Positions 1-12,293 of a stretch of 64,000 bases of DNA are shown here, in pieces. A program made the translations under genes and the position numbers. Each line of letters begins with the position of its first letter. The stretch's first letter is position 1. Below the pieces are notes generated by a model. The model saw nothing but the letters and a program-made list of their open reading frames with translations, had not been told where the DNA came from and made no database searches. This DNA is from Mimachlamys varia (taxonomy: Eukaryota; Mollusca; Bivalvia; Pectinida; Pectinidae), in assembly GCA_947623455.1 (NCBI GenBank), contig OX392535.1, positions 40,758,688-40,822,687 of the forward strand, given 5' to 3'.

Positions 1-269
1 GATTACTGATTATTTTATCACGGCAATGCATTTCCCAAAGGAAATTGACGGTTTCTTTTTTCATTCCATTAAAACAAAATTACTAGATTTACTTGTGGTA
101 GCTGCAAAACAAAACCGCCAAAACAGATGAAATTGCATAAAAATAAAATAACATCGCCATATAAGATTAGAAAGCGGGTATTAAATGAGGCAAATAGTAG
201 AAGGATCTCCTATTTGAATAAAAATGAAAATTGATACTAATTCTAACAAAATGTTTTTTTATAGATCCA
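1..269. other. AT-rich DNA, nothing recognised
   Basis: I see no coding exon, RNA gene or repeat in this stretch. Confidence 0.5.
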
Positions 270-360
270 TATTGGGGTCATCTGGGTACTCCGGTTTCCT
301 CCGACAAAAAATCAGCGCACGCTAACATCTGGGCCTGCAAGAGTACTTGAATTAGTTAAC
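270..360 (-). mobile_element. Fragment of a dispersed repeat
   Basis: The stretch around GGTACTCCGGTTTCCTCCGA, followed by a GCGCACGC...ATCTGGGCC segment, reads in reverse like the middle of a common mollusc dispersed repeat (the GAGGAAACCGGAGTACC module). No ends or target-site duplication can be made out, so this is a decayed piece. The family assignment rests on recognition by eye. Confidence 0.45.
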
Positions 361-670
361 CTATCTTGTTTCATTCATGTCAAAAAATATATATTAATAT
401 TAAAGCACTGAATGCTTTAGCAATTTTTGTTATGATCCTCTAACACAAATTATGATTATGCTATTGATGATAAACGTAACTAATGTATGTAGGGATTTAT
501 GCAGTTTGTCAACAATAGTTATGTCTGCCAAAGGACCATAACAACATTTGCTAAACTTTTCATTGCTTGTACGTTTATGTTTATTATGTTATTATGCCTA
601 CTTATTTAATTCTCGGGACAAATCATGGAGGGTTATAGGGATCTCAAAGACAACAACGTTTTACAGTCTG

Positions 671-1015
671 CATTTATCAACCGATTGGAACTTCACACAA
701 GTGTTCACAAATATCACCCATTGAACGAGATGCATTTCAATCTTCTGTTGTCTAAACTTAGGTCACCGTTACTATAGATAGAACTTGACAAAATCTTTAA
801 CGTCACCGATCTGCAAGTTGCATTTCTCAACTGATTAACTCTAAACTTCACACAAAAATGTTCACAAACACCATCTCTTGCACGTGTTTTGTGTTTCAAC
901 CTTCTGCGTTCAAAAACAGGCATTTGAATGTCGACGACCTACTGGCTATATTTATAAACTGATTGACAAAAGAACTTCACACAAGTGTTCACAAACATCC
1001 TATCTTGTTCAAGAT
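671..1015 (+). repeat. Three diverged copies of a ~130-150-bp tandem repeat
   Basis: The phrase 'TTTATCAACCGATTG...CTTCACACAAGTGTTCACAAA' recurs three times with substitutions, starting near 671, 820 and 948. Each copy continues with a CATC-TTG stretch and a TTTCAA-CT stretch, so the repeat is longer than the quoted motif. The copies differ by many substitutions and short indels, indicating an old tandem triplication. The short reverse-strand open frame at 714-923 lies inside it and looks incidental. Confidence 0.6.
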
Positions 1016-1365
1016 CGAATTTCAATCTACTGCCACTGTTGTAACAAATAGATTTTCGACGCCATCTTTTAAGTAACATTTATCCTGGATGCATACCTGC
1101 TCATGAAAATAGGTTTTATCTAATCAGTCATATTTCCGTTTCACCCTTTTGAATTAAAGTGTTAGGGTATAAGTATCGACTGTGTTGCCTTGTTAAGTTA
1201 TTTTGAACAATTTCGAATAGGTACATGCAACGCTTGAAAAAAAACCTTTACACTTCGAATGAGATATATTGCAGGATAGTACATAATTATGTGACGTATA
1301 TTCAGAAGTGGTAGGTTTTTACAGAATTATGATTCAGTTTATGATCAATGACGTAATACACACAC

Positions 1366-1530
1366 ATGCTGCATCTTTGAAATTCAGTAATATATACAGT
1401 ATGCCGGAAAATGAAATAAACTGCATTATACAGCTGTTTCGTTCTCCAAGGACTCTTCAGTGATGCTAGGGGCCAAAGGAAATCAAGTTCGCCGGGAAAT
1501 ATAATTGAATGTCAAAACGTTAATAATGGC
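1366..1530 (+). mobile_element. Dispersed repeat with CAGCTGTTTCGT core (family K, subtype X)
   Basis: The segment contains CACACACATGCTGCATCTTT, then a GTATGCCG block, then CAGCTGTTTCGTTCTCCAAG followed by GACTCTTCAGTGATGC. The same order recurs in this window at about 51,830 on the plus strand and about 57,125 and 59,225 on the minus strand. A related subtype with a different left part is at 45,670, 46,005 and 63,925. The core holds a small dyad (GTCC..GGAC in better-preserved copies). No coding capacity is visible, so it is a non-autonomous element; its class is not established here. Confidence 0.6.
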
Positions 1531-3058
1531 ACGTTTTCTGAAACGATAATCGCATTGGTATCATCAAAACAACATAAAATACATGTTTATGTTTTAGGAT
1601 CCATTATATCAACCTTAGTCTTTATTCTTTATGTACGCAATCCAAGTTTTCCGTCGTTCATATTTTATTCTCATTCTATCAATATCAACTTATTAAATGT
1701 CACCTTGGTCAATACTCTCAAGATAAACCTTTGCTTATAATTTAATTGCAACCCCCTCTTTACTACACGAGGTTTTGTATGGGACAACATTGTTTGTATT
1801 CATGAAGTTTAAAGTAAGGTATGACATAGCATCGAGGGCCAACACCATTCTTCTATGTGGGTTAAACCTCGGAAGCTTGGGTCTGCAATGAGTCTTTATC
1901 CTTCCCTAAACTCTACAGACAAAGCTATATTTTAAGTTAAGAGCATACATTAGAACACAATGTTCATTACGGGCTATAGCATGGAGCAACAGCTGACAAA
2001 ACAGCAAAGCCAATAAGACAAGCAAAAGATATCATAACACCAATCCACATACTGCCCTTCCTTAATCGCGGGATTAAGGAAGCAAATAAAACAAGTGAAC
2101 AATCATTAAACATTAACTTATTTTCCTTCTGTTAGTGTTGCTAAAGGGGTCTTTATTTTGTTTTGTTGTTTAGGACGGTGCAGTCTTTAAAATAAATAAG
2201 ATGTCATATATATACGAATGATGTGGCCATACATGTATGACAAATCAATGATGTTTCTAATACTGGGATTTATTATCATATCAGCGGAACTTTGTAGCAT
2301 TTTACCATTTTCTCGTTACCCTAGGAAAAAATGATTCGATGAACATTTACAGGAAGGAAAAGATTAACTTTAACAGTCAAAATTGTTTTATAAATACCAG
2401 CAAATCAGATTCGATCTCTTCTCAGAAGACGATGATTTAGAAAAAAAAACATTGGTTTGGGAAGAACCTCATTTAAAGCGTTTTCAGAAACTAACTTCAT
2501 TATGCAGCATTCCAGATCAAAATTTTAATATTTCTGTTTACTGATGGTCTAGATATTCCGACGAAATCTTGTTGAACGCCGACAAACGCGTAAACCGTTT
2601 ACACCATTTGAAACACACATATTCCAATTAGAGCATAAATAACGTCGATATACCACTGGACTACATTTTACATAACAGCCACGTGTCATTAAAACTCTGC
2701 TTACAATGTGATTGAATAAGAACATTAATGATTGATACCATGACCGGTAACCCAAACTAATTAATTAAAGTGTAATTAATTGTTTATTTTTAGCATTTTG
2801 CTTAGCACTTTTAAACGTTTTACAGTTCTACCTTCAGCGCAGGTTCAATGCAGTTCTGGACAATAAATCACTTTGACAACCATGCAATAAATGGAGTCAC
2901 ACTTTGTCTAGGACATGCTACAGAATCTGCATAACATGTTTGCCACGTCAAGATCAAGCAATCACAAGTCAGGCTTCAACGAATTAAACAATAAAGAGCA
3001 AGCTTTAGACACCGTTTTAGAAACCGTTTAAATTAAGCGTATTACTCAGTTTGTTTGA
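1531..3058. other. AT-rich DNA, nothing recognised
   Basis: Only short incidental open frames occur, including one at 1555-1740 that starts at TTG. I recognise no motif or repeat. Confidence 0.5.
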
Positions 3059-3125
3059 AACTCTCTCTCTCTCCCTCCTTCTCTCTCTCTCTCGCTCTCT
3101 CTCTCTCCTCTCTCTCTCTCTCTCC
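3059..3125 (+). repeat. CT/TCTC microsatellite
   Basis: About 65 bases of (CT)n interrupted by CCTC, CGCT and TCCTC variants. This is a simple-sequence repeat with no associated gene. Confidence 0.9.
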
Positions 3126-4030
3126 CTTGCCAATAATTGGAAAAGTCATGTGATAGCATCAAACACCAAACAAACAAAAAAAGACATTAAATGTATATGA
3201 TAACCGCCTAAAAAGAAAAGCAAAGTAAACATGAAGCAAATAAAATGATATTTTAAGACATTGAAAAGCACAGTCAGACAGTACATTTTGATGGAAACCG
3301 TCAGTAACATTTCTAAACCAGCTGTTGAAAATAACAAAAACCAAATTTCTGAAATCAAGTGTTTAACGATAATCAATCAAAGCAATGATTTTGATACCCT
3401 ATACTGATGACTGACTGAAGTAACATTCCAAAATTGAGATCTTGGTGATGATTGCAAAGACTAGTTCTTAAACATGTTGTAACTGTTCCCTTATTCTGGA
3501 GATTAGTGATCGTCATTCGTTTATGAGAAGTAAGTTAGCTACTAGTTTTGATTTCCGTCACTATCATCTATCTATACTACTTACGTAATACCACCTAAAA
3601 GAAGTTTGAGAATGACTCGGGAATACCGCGAAAACGAATGTTCCCATTTCTCAGTATTTTGGAACGTACCTTTTTTTCAAAAAAGAACATCTGCTCGCGC
3701 CAGGTGACGTCGTTTACAGGAAAAGAATCCCAACAAAATTGATCCTTGCATGAAAATAACCCGTCAAATACGTATCAATAGAAACTTAAAAATAAAAATA
3801 TTTTGAGAATGAAAACACCATTTGAAGCGATATAAGAAGATTTCTTCGTTTTTCCCAACATCATTTTAAAGTCTAATGCATTCCTCCGCGCAAATCTTCT
3901 GTTTGTTTGCGTTTTCAACAGACAGATTGCGATCGATGATTTTAGAAGTCGTTTCAATAATAACGTCTTTAATTGACGTTTCTTAGATTAGGAAATAGAT
4001 AAAGTGGTAGAATATAGATGATATACAGTT
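3126..4030. other. AT-rich DNA, nothing recognised
   Basis: Two overlapping reverse-strand frames of 60-76 codons at 3146-3376 are low-complexity and hydrophobic and have no family resemblance. A lone GTGACGTCG near 3704 resembles a CRE half-site. No gene is supported. Confidence 0.45.
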
Positions 4031-4127
4031 CATCACACAGTATTTTCAGAGTTTGTCGTGAGAACAATTTTCTAATCGCTAACACGTTGATAAAATTGTC
4101 ACGACAAACACAGAAAATAGTGTGATG
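4031..4127. repeat. Fold-back (inverted repeat) of ~100 bp
   Basis: The left arm (about 4031-4071, starting CATCACACAGTATTTTCAGA) is the imperfect reverse complement of the right arm (about 4092-4127, ending GAAAATAGTGTGATG). Both arms carry TTTGTCGTGA/TCACGACAAA and AACAATTTT/AAAATTGT. The loop is about 20 bases. It has the form of a small palindromic MITE or fold-back remnant. No target-site duplication is obvious. Confidence 0.75.
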
Positions 4128-4368
4128 ATCAATAAGTATCATTCCATGTGTTATGCCTCCTCTTTCACACGGGGTTTTTTCGAAGTTTTTTTTTAAATCG
4201 ATTAGACGTTCTTACTATCCGTCGTATTACCTATCATCCTTATCTTTCGGGATAGGTTTCCATTCGGTGATCAAACAGGTTCAAAGTTCCTTTGATGTTG
4301 ACACCAATGCTGAAACATTATCCGAATAAATCGTACTCGGTATGCTTCTGTAGTCATCAATCGTTCAA

Positions 4369-4632
4369 ATGTCAGCAGAACTGATTCCATTGATAAGTCA
4401 GGAAACAGCACCGATTAAACAGACAAACGAACATATTTCTGGATACCTTGTCCCTCTTTCATTCGAAGTTGTTTATCAGCTTAGTGTTATTTCATTAATT
4501 GAAGATGGTGCTTTCTCACTCTACAGGAGTATATCTAAAACTAGTGAAGGGATAAAGTCTGCATGCAACCTTCTTGCACTGAACAGATGTTCTCAAATTG
4601 CAATACAAGTGTTGCTCCGATCAGATCCGTAA
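4369..4632 (+). CDS. Unassigned 87-codon open frame, possible exon (weak)
   Basis: This ATG-initiated frame has a more protein-like composition than other short frames in the window: mixed hydrophobic and polar residues, two Cys, and no low-complexity runs. The final codons overlap CCGTAAGG, so the TAA stop sits inside a plausible splice donor (CC|GTAAGG). I recognise no domain and see no partner exon nearby. It could be a single exon of a spliced gene, a decayed gene fragment, or chance. No promoter or poly(A) signal was linked to it. Confidence 0.15.
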   Translation: MSAELIPLISQETAPIKQTNEHISGYLVPLSFEVVYQLSVISLIEDGAFSLYRSISKTSEGIKSACNLLALNRCSQIAIQVLLRSDP

Positions 4633-5854
4633 GGACATGGAGGTTTGAATTTTAAATCAGATGAAATAATAACGTGCACCGCAACAGAGGACGCCTTATG
4701 CCTGTCGATAGGTTTCAATATCCTTAAGGGTAACCTAAAAGCAAACATCGAGTGATATTTTTTAAAAAGTTTTTAAAAAGTTCAGTAGAAGTAACTTGAT
4801 CAATTGTTTGTATGTATCATGGCTAACCATTAACCGTGCTTTTAACATGGTATTTGCCAAGGTTTTCTGTAAACTTTGGGAACACGTGCATGTTCCAGTA
4901 GGGAATATCTCATGTGATCATATATGTAGCATTAAACAACAATGTCATTTTATTATCGAGTGTCTGTAACACACAATTGGGACATTTGTTTGACCGGATA
5001 TGGCCCCATCAAAGCGTTCATACTGAGTTTGTTTAACCTTGTATTTCAAATGGCTACTGGAAAACAATTACTCAAAAAGGCATACTAGGAAAAGCTCCTA
5101 TTTGGTACTATGAAGACTAATAAACATAGCGAGATTTATTTTTCAGGGTAAATGTTAAAAGCGTGGAGTTTGAGGCGTTTTTAAGAACTCCTTTTCTTAA
5201 CACAGCAGTAAAGCTGGTTTTCCTAAAAAGTCTTTTATGTGCTATTAAAATCTAAATAGTCTCTAATAAGAGCATTTCTGATTATTGAACTACCTCCCTG
5301 TACGCCGTATCTGTGTGGTGCTACCCAAAGCAGCCATTTCAAGGTCAAAACAAAACCAATGTGTTCGCTTTGAGCCATATCCATTCAAACAAATTTCCCA
5401 ACTGTGTGCTTTAGAAACTTGATAATAAACCGACATAGTATATATATGATTTACTTGCGTCAATTGTTTCATCTACGAAAATGTATTTTTTCACATGTTT
5501 TGTCAAAAACACTTTGGTAAATTTCATGTCAAAAGCATAGTCTATCATACAAACAATTTATCAAGTTGTCAAATCTGCCGAAATCGTTATTATTACACTT
5601 GTTAAACTATAACTCATTATGGTATTTAGATTAACCCCTAACCATAACTACATATACGTATCTTTGCTGTAAATAATTCTTCATATTCAGTAAGCCAGAG
5701 CAGTTGGTCAAGATCAACAAATCTGTAGAGATCTGTAACTTGTTTTATTATATGACTGGAGCTAATTTCCAGCCCTAATTCGATGAGAGATGTCATGTGA
5801 CAAGTCTGTAAATCTGTTACTGACCTCAACCTATGCAAAGCACAGTGTTACGAA
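4633..5854. other. AT-rich DNA, nothing recognised
   Basis: Short incidental frames only, such as the reverse-strand frames at 5290-5472 and 5638-5838, with no family resemblance. Confidence 0.45.
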
Positions 5855-6125
5855 CCTCAACCTAAAAATAGAAAAGTGAAACAGACTTATACAGGTTAAC
5901 AGATAATCAATTCATCCGTTACAGAATTGGTCATTAGAAAAGTGTTACAGAACGCTACTAACAATTGAAAATCTTACAGACCACTACTAAAATAGAAAAG
6001 TATTTTAAAAAAGCTACTAAATATAGAAAAATATCACACACCGCTACTAAGAAAATATAAGAAGAAAAATATTACCGACCGCAACTGAAAATAGAAAAAT
6101 GTTACAAACCGATACTAAAGTTAGG
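5855..6125 (+). repeat. Diverged ~35-45-bp tandem repeat
   Basis: A phrase of the form 'AATAGAAAAGTGTTACAGACC-CTACTAA' recurs at least six times with heavy substitution and length change, between the CTCAACC near 5860 and the GATACTAAAG near 6118. It is an old, degraded minisatellite with no coding content. Confidence 0.6.
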
Positions 6126-9035
6126 AACAGCCCTTGACACTTAGCTCGATATCAATCCGTCATCACATATTGAAATTAAAAATAATACTTTTTTGTAAAG
6201 TAAAATATCTGCAGATATTATTTGATACAAAATATGCCAACGGTTCCTTAGAGGCACTGCATTTCCGAATCAAAGTTTAGACCATTTTATGAAACACTAA
6301 CTGATTAGCTGATTTAGTTGTGCGAGTCTTTTAATGCTTTCTTTTCCCCAAATACATAGAAAGTTGATTGTCCATTAGGTAGCTGGGGTCCATCAGAAAA
6401 TATAACAAAAAATCTTCATTTAACTTGCTTAAAGTCCCATTTCAGGTTAGCGCTAAAATCATTCGTCTCCATAAATTCTGCTTCCGGTTTCCGCCGCTGA
6501 CGTCTCCTCATTTATCTGTTTACTAAGAGCATATCATGTTTCATGCAGCATCGTACACACTTTCCTGATAACTACGAACTCAGTCTCGTTGCAATGTCTA
6601 AAAGATAGCCGCTCTCTTTCCGCTTCATAAAGCTTTTGGTATCTTGATTAAAGACCTTTTCTCTGAACTAGGATTTCGACTAGACTTGATTTTTTTCTTC
6701 GCTTCCGGTTTTTCGTGGAAACAATTTTTATTATGGAGTCGGCGCATGCATTTCTTTTACGCCTAATAGATTTTAGATTCTTAAAGACGTCACAAAACAG
6801 TGAATATGACGTCATCTATTTTGGATAAAAACAGGTACATACATTTGACATTTACAATAACAGACATACTTATGTTGACTTCATCGATTTTTTGATAGGA
6901 GATAGATATATAAAATTGATGTGGACAAGCATTGGCATTTGGTGACGACAGTATTCGTTAACTGGATAAAAGTACTTACATATAACATTACTTTAGATTT
7001 TAATCAAATCTACTTATTTCTTAATAATTCATATTTAACCTTTTTCTGGGCTCCATGATAGTATAAAGCTGACATTTCACATTAAATATGATTCATAACA
7101 TACAGTTACTTCAATGGTCTAGAATGCTTTTAAAAGTGCATCGGTAATGGAAACTATTAGAAGGGATGTGATAAATCAAATATAGATATTTTATCATTCA
7201 ACTCACTCAAAGTAGATTACCCGAGACGTGTACGCCAATTTTAGTGTGTATATTGTAACAGTAGCAAGTTATCATGATAAGTTTACTCCAATATCTCCAT
7301 TCATTTTACGTAAATAAAAGGCTTTTTCTGCTAATGAGGATGTTTATGTATCGGCACAGATCCTATCAGACATACTTGTGGGGGAACTTAAGATATCACC
7401 CACCGCTGCGCCTTTACGTGTTCCTGGTATATCATAAGGACGTATTTCTGCTAAATGTAATACGAATTGACATATAAATGAGTGCTAGCGAATACAAAGG
7501 GACACAGAAGTACTTGTAGTAGAAGTCCTAATTCCGAACGCGTGGAAGTTTTCATGGCTAAAGTGCGCGGAACGCACCCCGTAGATTCGCGGCATGGTTA
7601 TTGCCTTTTAATGCGTCTCCAGTATTGAAGAGTTCCACAACCGCTGTAGCGCGTTCTGTGTTTGCTGTATAATCAACCCGAATTACTCTTTGGGGTCTAC
7701 AATATTTCTGGTCTTAATTCCCTAACACTAGATGTAATAAAAAAGTACATTACAAATGATTGTTTCACTGCGTAACCTTTTCCATTATTCAAGATAGCTT
7801 AACGCTTACCTGCCGTCAACTCGAACTTAAACCACTTAATGCATATTTTATAGGCAGCAGAGCCGTAAGAGCATTCCTCGTCACTGAAGAAGTCATATTC
7901 ACAGTATATATTTGAACCAATGACTTGCCAAGGTCACGCTTCCATGCTGTGCATATAATGTCAAGTGGTTTTAACTCTTTCTTAAATAGTAATCCTCGTT
8001 TCTTTATGTTTCCTTAATGGCATCCATATTTTTGTAAACGTACTTATTTTCAACGCTCTCAAATTTTAGCGCATAACCTTTCAAAATGAAAATAGATAAG
8101 CGCAATAGAGAATAGGTGACCTGGCAATGTTTGCTGAAGAAAGAAATATACAAGTTGTAATTAGGGTAATAATTAATGAGCGCATTGATTTCAGCACGAA
8201 AAGTAGCTTTATTAAGATAACTGCTAAAATATGTACGTTTATGTATTCAACACACACTTATTTCATTTTTGTGAAATTGATAAACACTGAAAGACCGAAA
8301 CTTCTTAGAACAAATAATGATTTTTCAACAAAAAGTATTTATTTATAACTTGCAAAATCAAAATCAATTCAATCGAACATCTTAAAAACAGAAAATCTTG
8401 CAATTATCACCAACTAGACCTGCGAAACAAAATGTATCCTTGGAATTTATTTTCTTGCGAGTTTACAAAAAAAAAATAGTTACTACAAAGAAAACAAAGA
8501 AAATATAATTTTGTAAGATACTACCATTATGTCAAAAAGCACAAATTTGGAAATCAAAAAAGGGACACATTTTACACCAAAAGCAGCTAAAAAATGATAT
8601 AGTGAAAGCACATACAAACTACCATACATCAATACGAAAGGAAAATACGTTCCGAGGGTTGACTACCTCCACGTGTGCCTTGGTATGACGTCATCAAGCC
8701 TATCTACATTTTATGTTTACGAGGTTCTTGGTTTATTAACAACGAGAGTAATACTTCAAGTGAAAGTAACTCAAAGTATTAATAGTATCGGTCTATATAC
8801 TCTGTACATGGTTCACACTGCCGCGCCTGTGACGACGCAATACCAATAGACTAAATGTCTAACCCGATTCTGCCTCACGTTACAAAACTGATTGATTGAA
8901 ATTGTTTGATTTTTTGTTAAACATCTAAAAGATTCATCGGCTTTGAAATGCGTGATATCAAAGTGTTTTTTACATTTTTACACAAACTGCGTATTAATTG
9001 TGATGCAATGTTTCAAGACCAACTGGTCCCTTTGT
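6126..9035. other. AT-rich DNA, nothing recognised
   Basis: No exon, RNA gene or clear repeat was seen. CRE-like TGACGTCA/GACGTCAC words occur near 6785, 6808 and 8688, and a GCTTCCGGTTT word occurs twice (about 6480 and 6702). Incidental frames at 7274-7477 and 8127-8348 have no resemblance to proteins I know. Confidence 0.4.
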
Positions 9036-9530
9036 CAAGCTAGGTTTTGTCTGTTTTGGTTTGATTGTTTTACAATCTATTAACAGCCAGGGTCATCTAC
9101 CGCTAGCCTCTTGGTGTAGAAATGTTGGTGTTTTTGTAGAGTGAACGTGCATTTGGGAGACTGTGGTATGTTCGTGCAAGCCTTCTTGTGAAAGTCCAGA
9201 TTTTTTTGACGATTTAAAGTGATACCAAGAAGAATACTGCCGAAGGTCCCCAGCAAAATACCACACCCAGTCACATTATACAGACAACGGTTGCACTAAT
9301 CGTTCAACTAACATAATGATAATACTGAGCATCAAGCAGTAACTACAATGTACAATTATCAGAGACACTAGTACGAGTGACAGAACCTTCCTCACATGGG
9401 CAAATGCTCAACTAAAGGACAAAAGTTTGGTTAGTGCCAAGGAAAGAGAAAGTTGTTAAGAAATAATAGAACAAATAAGATCCCAAATTTACTCGCCTCT
9501 TACGATCATGCAATAGGGCAGAAGGTACAA
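9036..9530 (+). mobile_element. Dispersed element B, long copy
   Basis: The order of blocks is: head TTAACAGCCAGGGTCAT; a GTGTTTTTGTAGAGTG stretch; TTTGGGAGACTGTGGTATGT; CAAGCCTTCTTGTGAAAGTC; GACGATTTAAAGTG; CTGCCGAAGGTCCCCAGC; TCACATTATACAGACAACG; GCTCAACTAAAGGAC; and CGCCTCTTACGATCATGCAA at the right end. A minus-strand copy at about 31,385-31,855 carries the same blocks, and a right-truncated copy lies at 15,170-15,395. It is non-coding. The reverse frame at 9080-9274 falls within it and is incidental. Confidence 0.7.
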
Positions 9531-9539
9531 TTCATAGGT

Positions 9540-9716
9540 CAACTCGGCCTGTTTTGTCCCTTTTTCAAACTATGACTCATTGATCTTTTTGCCAAACTGG
9601 GACTACTTCATCCCTTTGTCAAACTGGGACTCATTGGTATTTTTGTCAATTTCTGATTCATTGGTCCCTTTGTCAATCTGGGACTCATTTGTCTCTCTGC
9701 CAAGCTAGGTCTAAGT
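9540..9716 (+). repeat. Diverged ~31-bp tandem repeat
   Basis: The motif TGGTCCCTTTGTCAAACTGG followed by GACTCAT recurs about five or six times with substitutions (GTCCCTTTTTCAAACTATGA, ATCCCTTTGTCAAACTGGGA, GTCCCTTTGTCAATCTGGGA and others). A lone related word occurs at about 9015-9045, suggesting the array once extended to the left or seeded separately. Confidence 0.7.
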
Positions 9717-10457
9717 GATTACATGTGTACAATGTATGACCAATTTTCAATACATACAGTATCCCAACACATAACTGCTCCATTTTCTCATGCCATTCAC
9801 CAATGCCATAATATTATTTTATACATGCGTATAATTATAACTATTGTGACGTCATCAACAGATGACGTGTTTTTGACGTCATATGATTGTCTCGGTAGTG
9901 AAAGTCGTTCCTTCAATGCGGAATTTGCATTTCTTATACATCTCTCCACCTCCAAAACCTGGCACGTCCTTAAAGAACCCTGGCTGTTCGTAGGACGTAA
10001 AACAAAATAAACTTATCAAAATCTTATAAAGAAATACATTTTCAGGTTCTGGTATATTTTCTTTTGAAAAAAAGTTATGTGATGATTATATTGTTACACT
10101 CGTATTTATGTTAAATCGAATTCATTAGACTCGTTATGTCACTCGCCTAAAGGCTGTGACGTGTTGAATCATTGAACTTGTTTTAAGTAATTCAATATTA
10201 CATTGAAACTCTTATACGATCCTCTATGTATGGAAGCTTGCTATGATAGACACCATATTGAATGTAGTCGTCGTCGTTATAAATATCTCCTCTCTGTTGG
10301 TGTGTTCTTCTTGCTGACCTTTACATGTAACACAAGCTCTCTACTTCTGGCGTGTCTGCCTCGTTATGACTATCGCCTCTTCCTTTTGTTAGCCGAGTGC
10401 TCTAGACAATCGTTTCCCGTCTAGATCTGATATAACAAAAAAAAGCGAATGACAGAG
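9717..10457. other. Unassigned AT-rich DNA with a cluster of CRE-like sites
   Basis: TGACGTCA occurs at 9847-9854 and 9874-9881, with TGACGTG between them at 9863-9869: three CRE-type words in 35 bases. A 95-codon frame at 9723-10010 spans them and looks incidental. No gene is assigned. Confidence 0.4.
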
Positions 10458-10685
10458 CAATCATTGTTCATGATATATTCTGTATCACCATTTTTTTTTT
10501 TTTAGATATTCTGTTTTTTTTTTTTTCTATTTTCTTATCAATTCATGAATATGGTACAATGTACGACTACAATCCAAAGCAATCATTGTTCAGGATATTT
10601 TCTGTATCAACAATTTTCAATTTTTGTTTTTTTCGATTTTCTTATCAAATCAAGAGTATAGTATAATGTACTGCTGTAGTCCAAA
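10458..10685 (+). repeat. Two-copy tandem duplication (~105-120 bp)
   Basis: A unit beginning GCAATCATTGTTCATGATAT and ending near GACTACAATCCAAA recurs immediately, beginning GCAATCATTGTTCAGGATAT and ending TGCTGTAGTCCAAA. The first copy is longer because it contains two T homopolymers. No coding content. Confidence 0.75.
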
Positions 10686-10759
10686 TCTAAACAAAGTGCA
10701 TTTTTCCTCATACTTGTTTGTCGGATTCGAATTTTGTTTATACTTTTGCAATCAGGATT

Positions 10760-11395
10760 AAAATTCTACGTTTAACTATGGGCAAGTTTATGGTCGCCAT
10801 CTTTGCCTCATAACAATATTCTGCATTTTTATGTGATATGAAGTTGGACGTTTTTGAGTATGCTCATCAGCGTGTTTACTTGTTGTGATTGAGGATGCTG
10901 ACTCGGTTCTCATTTTGAGGACTCGATATTTACTTGAATGTAACCAGGATCTACATGGCGGGTGTCATCGATGAAGCAGAAGACGCCTACTCTTCCTGAA
11001 CACCTGGGCCCGTATTCATGAAACCGTTCTCATGCTCAAGCATGGATGATTCTGTGCTCAAGACAGCTTTCTTGAATATTACCTGAATCATGTCGAATAG
11101 TCAAAAAGTCAATGTAAATGTTGAAAACAGCTTTCGACTTCATGCCTCTTCAACTTTTTACCAAAACTTTGACAGAATTAGATTGTTTGAAAAATGTATA
11201 GCCATAACAAGAAATAAGGCTTGAGCACAGAATCCAAGCTTGAGCATGAAAACGGTTTCATGAATACGGGCCCAGGTCTAATTTACTTGTACTTTTACAA
11301 GGGTCTCTATGTAATTATTCCTTTGTTCCTATTTTGCCCTCAATTTAATCGATCTTGAGTTCGGATTAGGATTTTGTTAAAGGTCGGCATTCTTT
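10760..11395 (+). mobile_element. Retroelement 3' tail (copy 1), interrupted by a MITE
   Basis: From 10,784 the text AAGTTTTATGGTCGCCAT-type codons (KFYGRH) appear, as in the reverse-transcriptase remnant at 53.5 kb. They are followed by the same 3' untranslated text found in several copies here: GATGAAGCAGAAGACGC, ACTCTTCCTGAACACCTGG, a TACTTTTACAAGGGTCTC block, TTTAATCGAT-TTGAGTTCGG and a TTTTGTT-A terminus. A 264-bp MITE splits the copy at the CCTGG (see separate entry). Only the last few codons of the coding region remain. Confidence 0.7.
11008..11271 (+). mobile_element. Palindromic-ended MITE, copy a
   Basis: The left end GCCCGTATTCATGAAACCGT is matched at the right by the reverse complement ending CGGTTTCATGAATACGGGC. 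Extended terminal inverted repeats of about 55 bases include the CTCAAGCATGGAT/CCAAGCTTGAG and GTGCTCAAG/CTTGAGCAC blocks. CCTGG lies on the left flank and CCAGG on the right. Related copies are at 30,695-30,955 (interior inverted) and 63,579-63,838. No transposase is encoded, so movement would depend on an enzyme supplied elsewhere. Confidence 0.85.
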
Positions 11396-12293
11396 ATTTT
11401 TATTTTATTTTATTTTATTTTTTTTTTTTGTGATGCAGGCAAAATTGGTTTTGAGTATTTCCTTGTATTTACGTTGTAACTGTTTCGACTTTACAACCGG
11501 GGCAACGAGTTTACCAACAAGTTCCGAGAACAACTATAGAGACAGCTTTTCATGCCGATAACTGCTTCCAAAGACATGCCATTAAATCTTGCCGTGTTCT
11601 GATGTTATCCTACAGTGCAAGAATTTTAATACCCAAGGGCACCAGACATATTACTTACGTTTGGTTTACTTTGAATATTTCATATAAAAAATAATAGGTT
11701 GCTGACGTTTAACATATTGCGTCAAGGATTAGTACTTTAACATGCATTTGGTTTTGTTTTTGTTTTGTTTTTGAATTTTATAGTGTAGTTACGTTTTTAA
11801 CATAAATACATTTCGCAAGCTATTTTCTTTGGCAGAAAAGTTTTTTTTTTAATTTTTTATATATTTACGCTTTGCAAGAAGAATATTTGAATACATGTTA
11901 AACCTGAACACGTGTTAACACATGTTCAATTTGAACAAATGTTTTTGAATCGTGAAACGAACACTTGCCTATGACTTTATCTTCGATAGACGTTTCACTT
12001 AACAATCTACTAAAATACGGTTGTAGTATATATATATATCTAACATCTTTGTCCTCAAGACAAAAGGAATAGACAATATCGAAATAGTTTTTTTTAATGA
12101 TGATGATTGCTTTTCCCTTGGTTATTGCAAGATTCTTGAATTTGATCTATTAACAAATCACTGCATGATCGACGATGAAACTAAAAACGAATTTCCTATG
12201 TGTATTTTGAAACACTACTGCCATATTTTTCTTTGTTTTTATTTAATGATATCAGCTGAAAATGTTCTTCTATTATATTGCACACTTGTTATA
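11396..12293. other. AT-rich DNA with T-rich low complexity
   Basis: A (TTTTA)n/T-run stretch lies near 11,400-11,430. Otherwise nothing was recognised. Confidence 0.5.
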
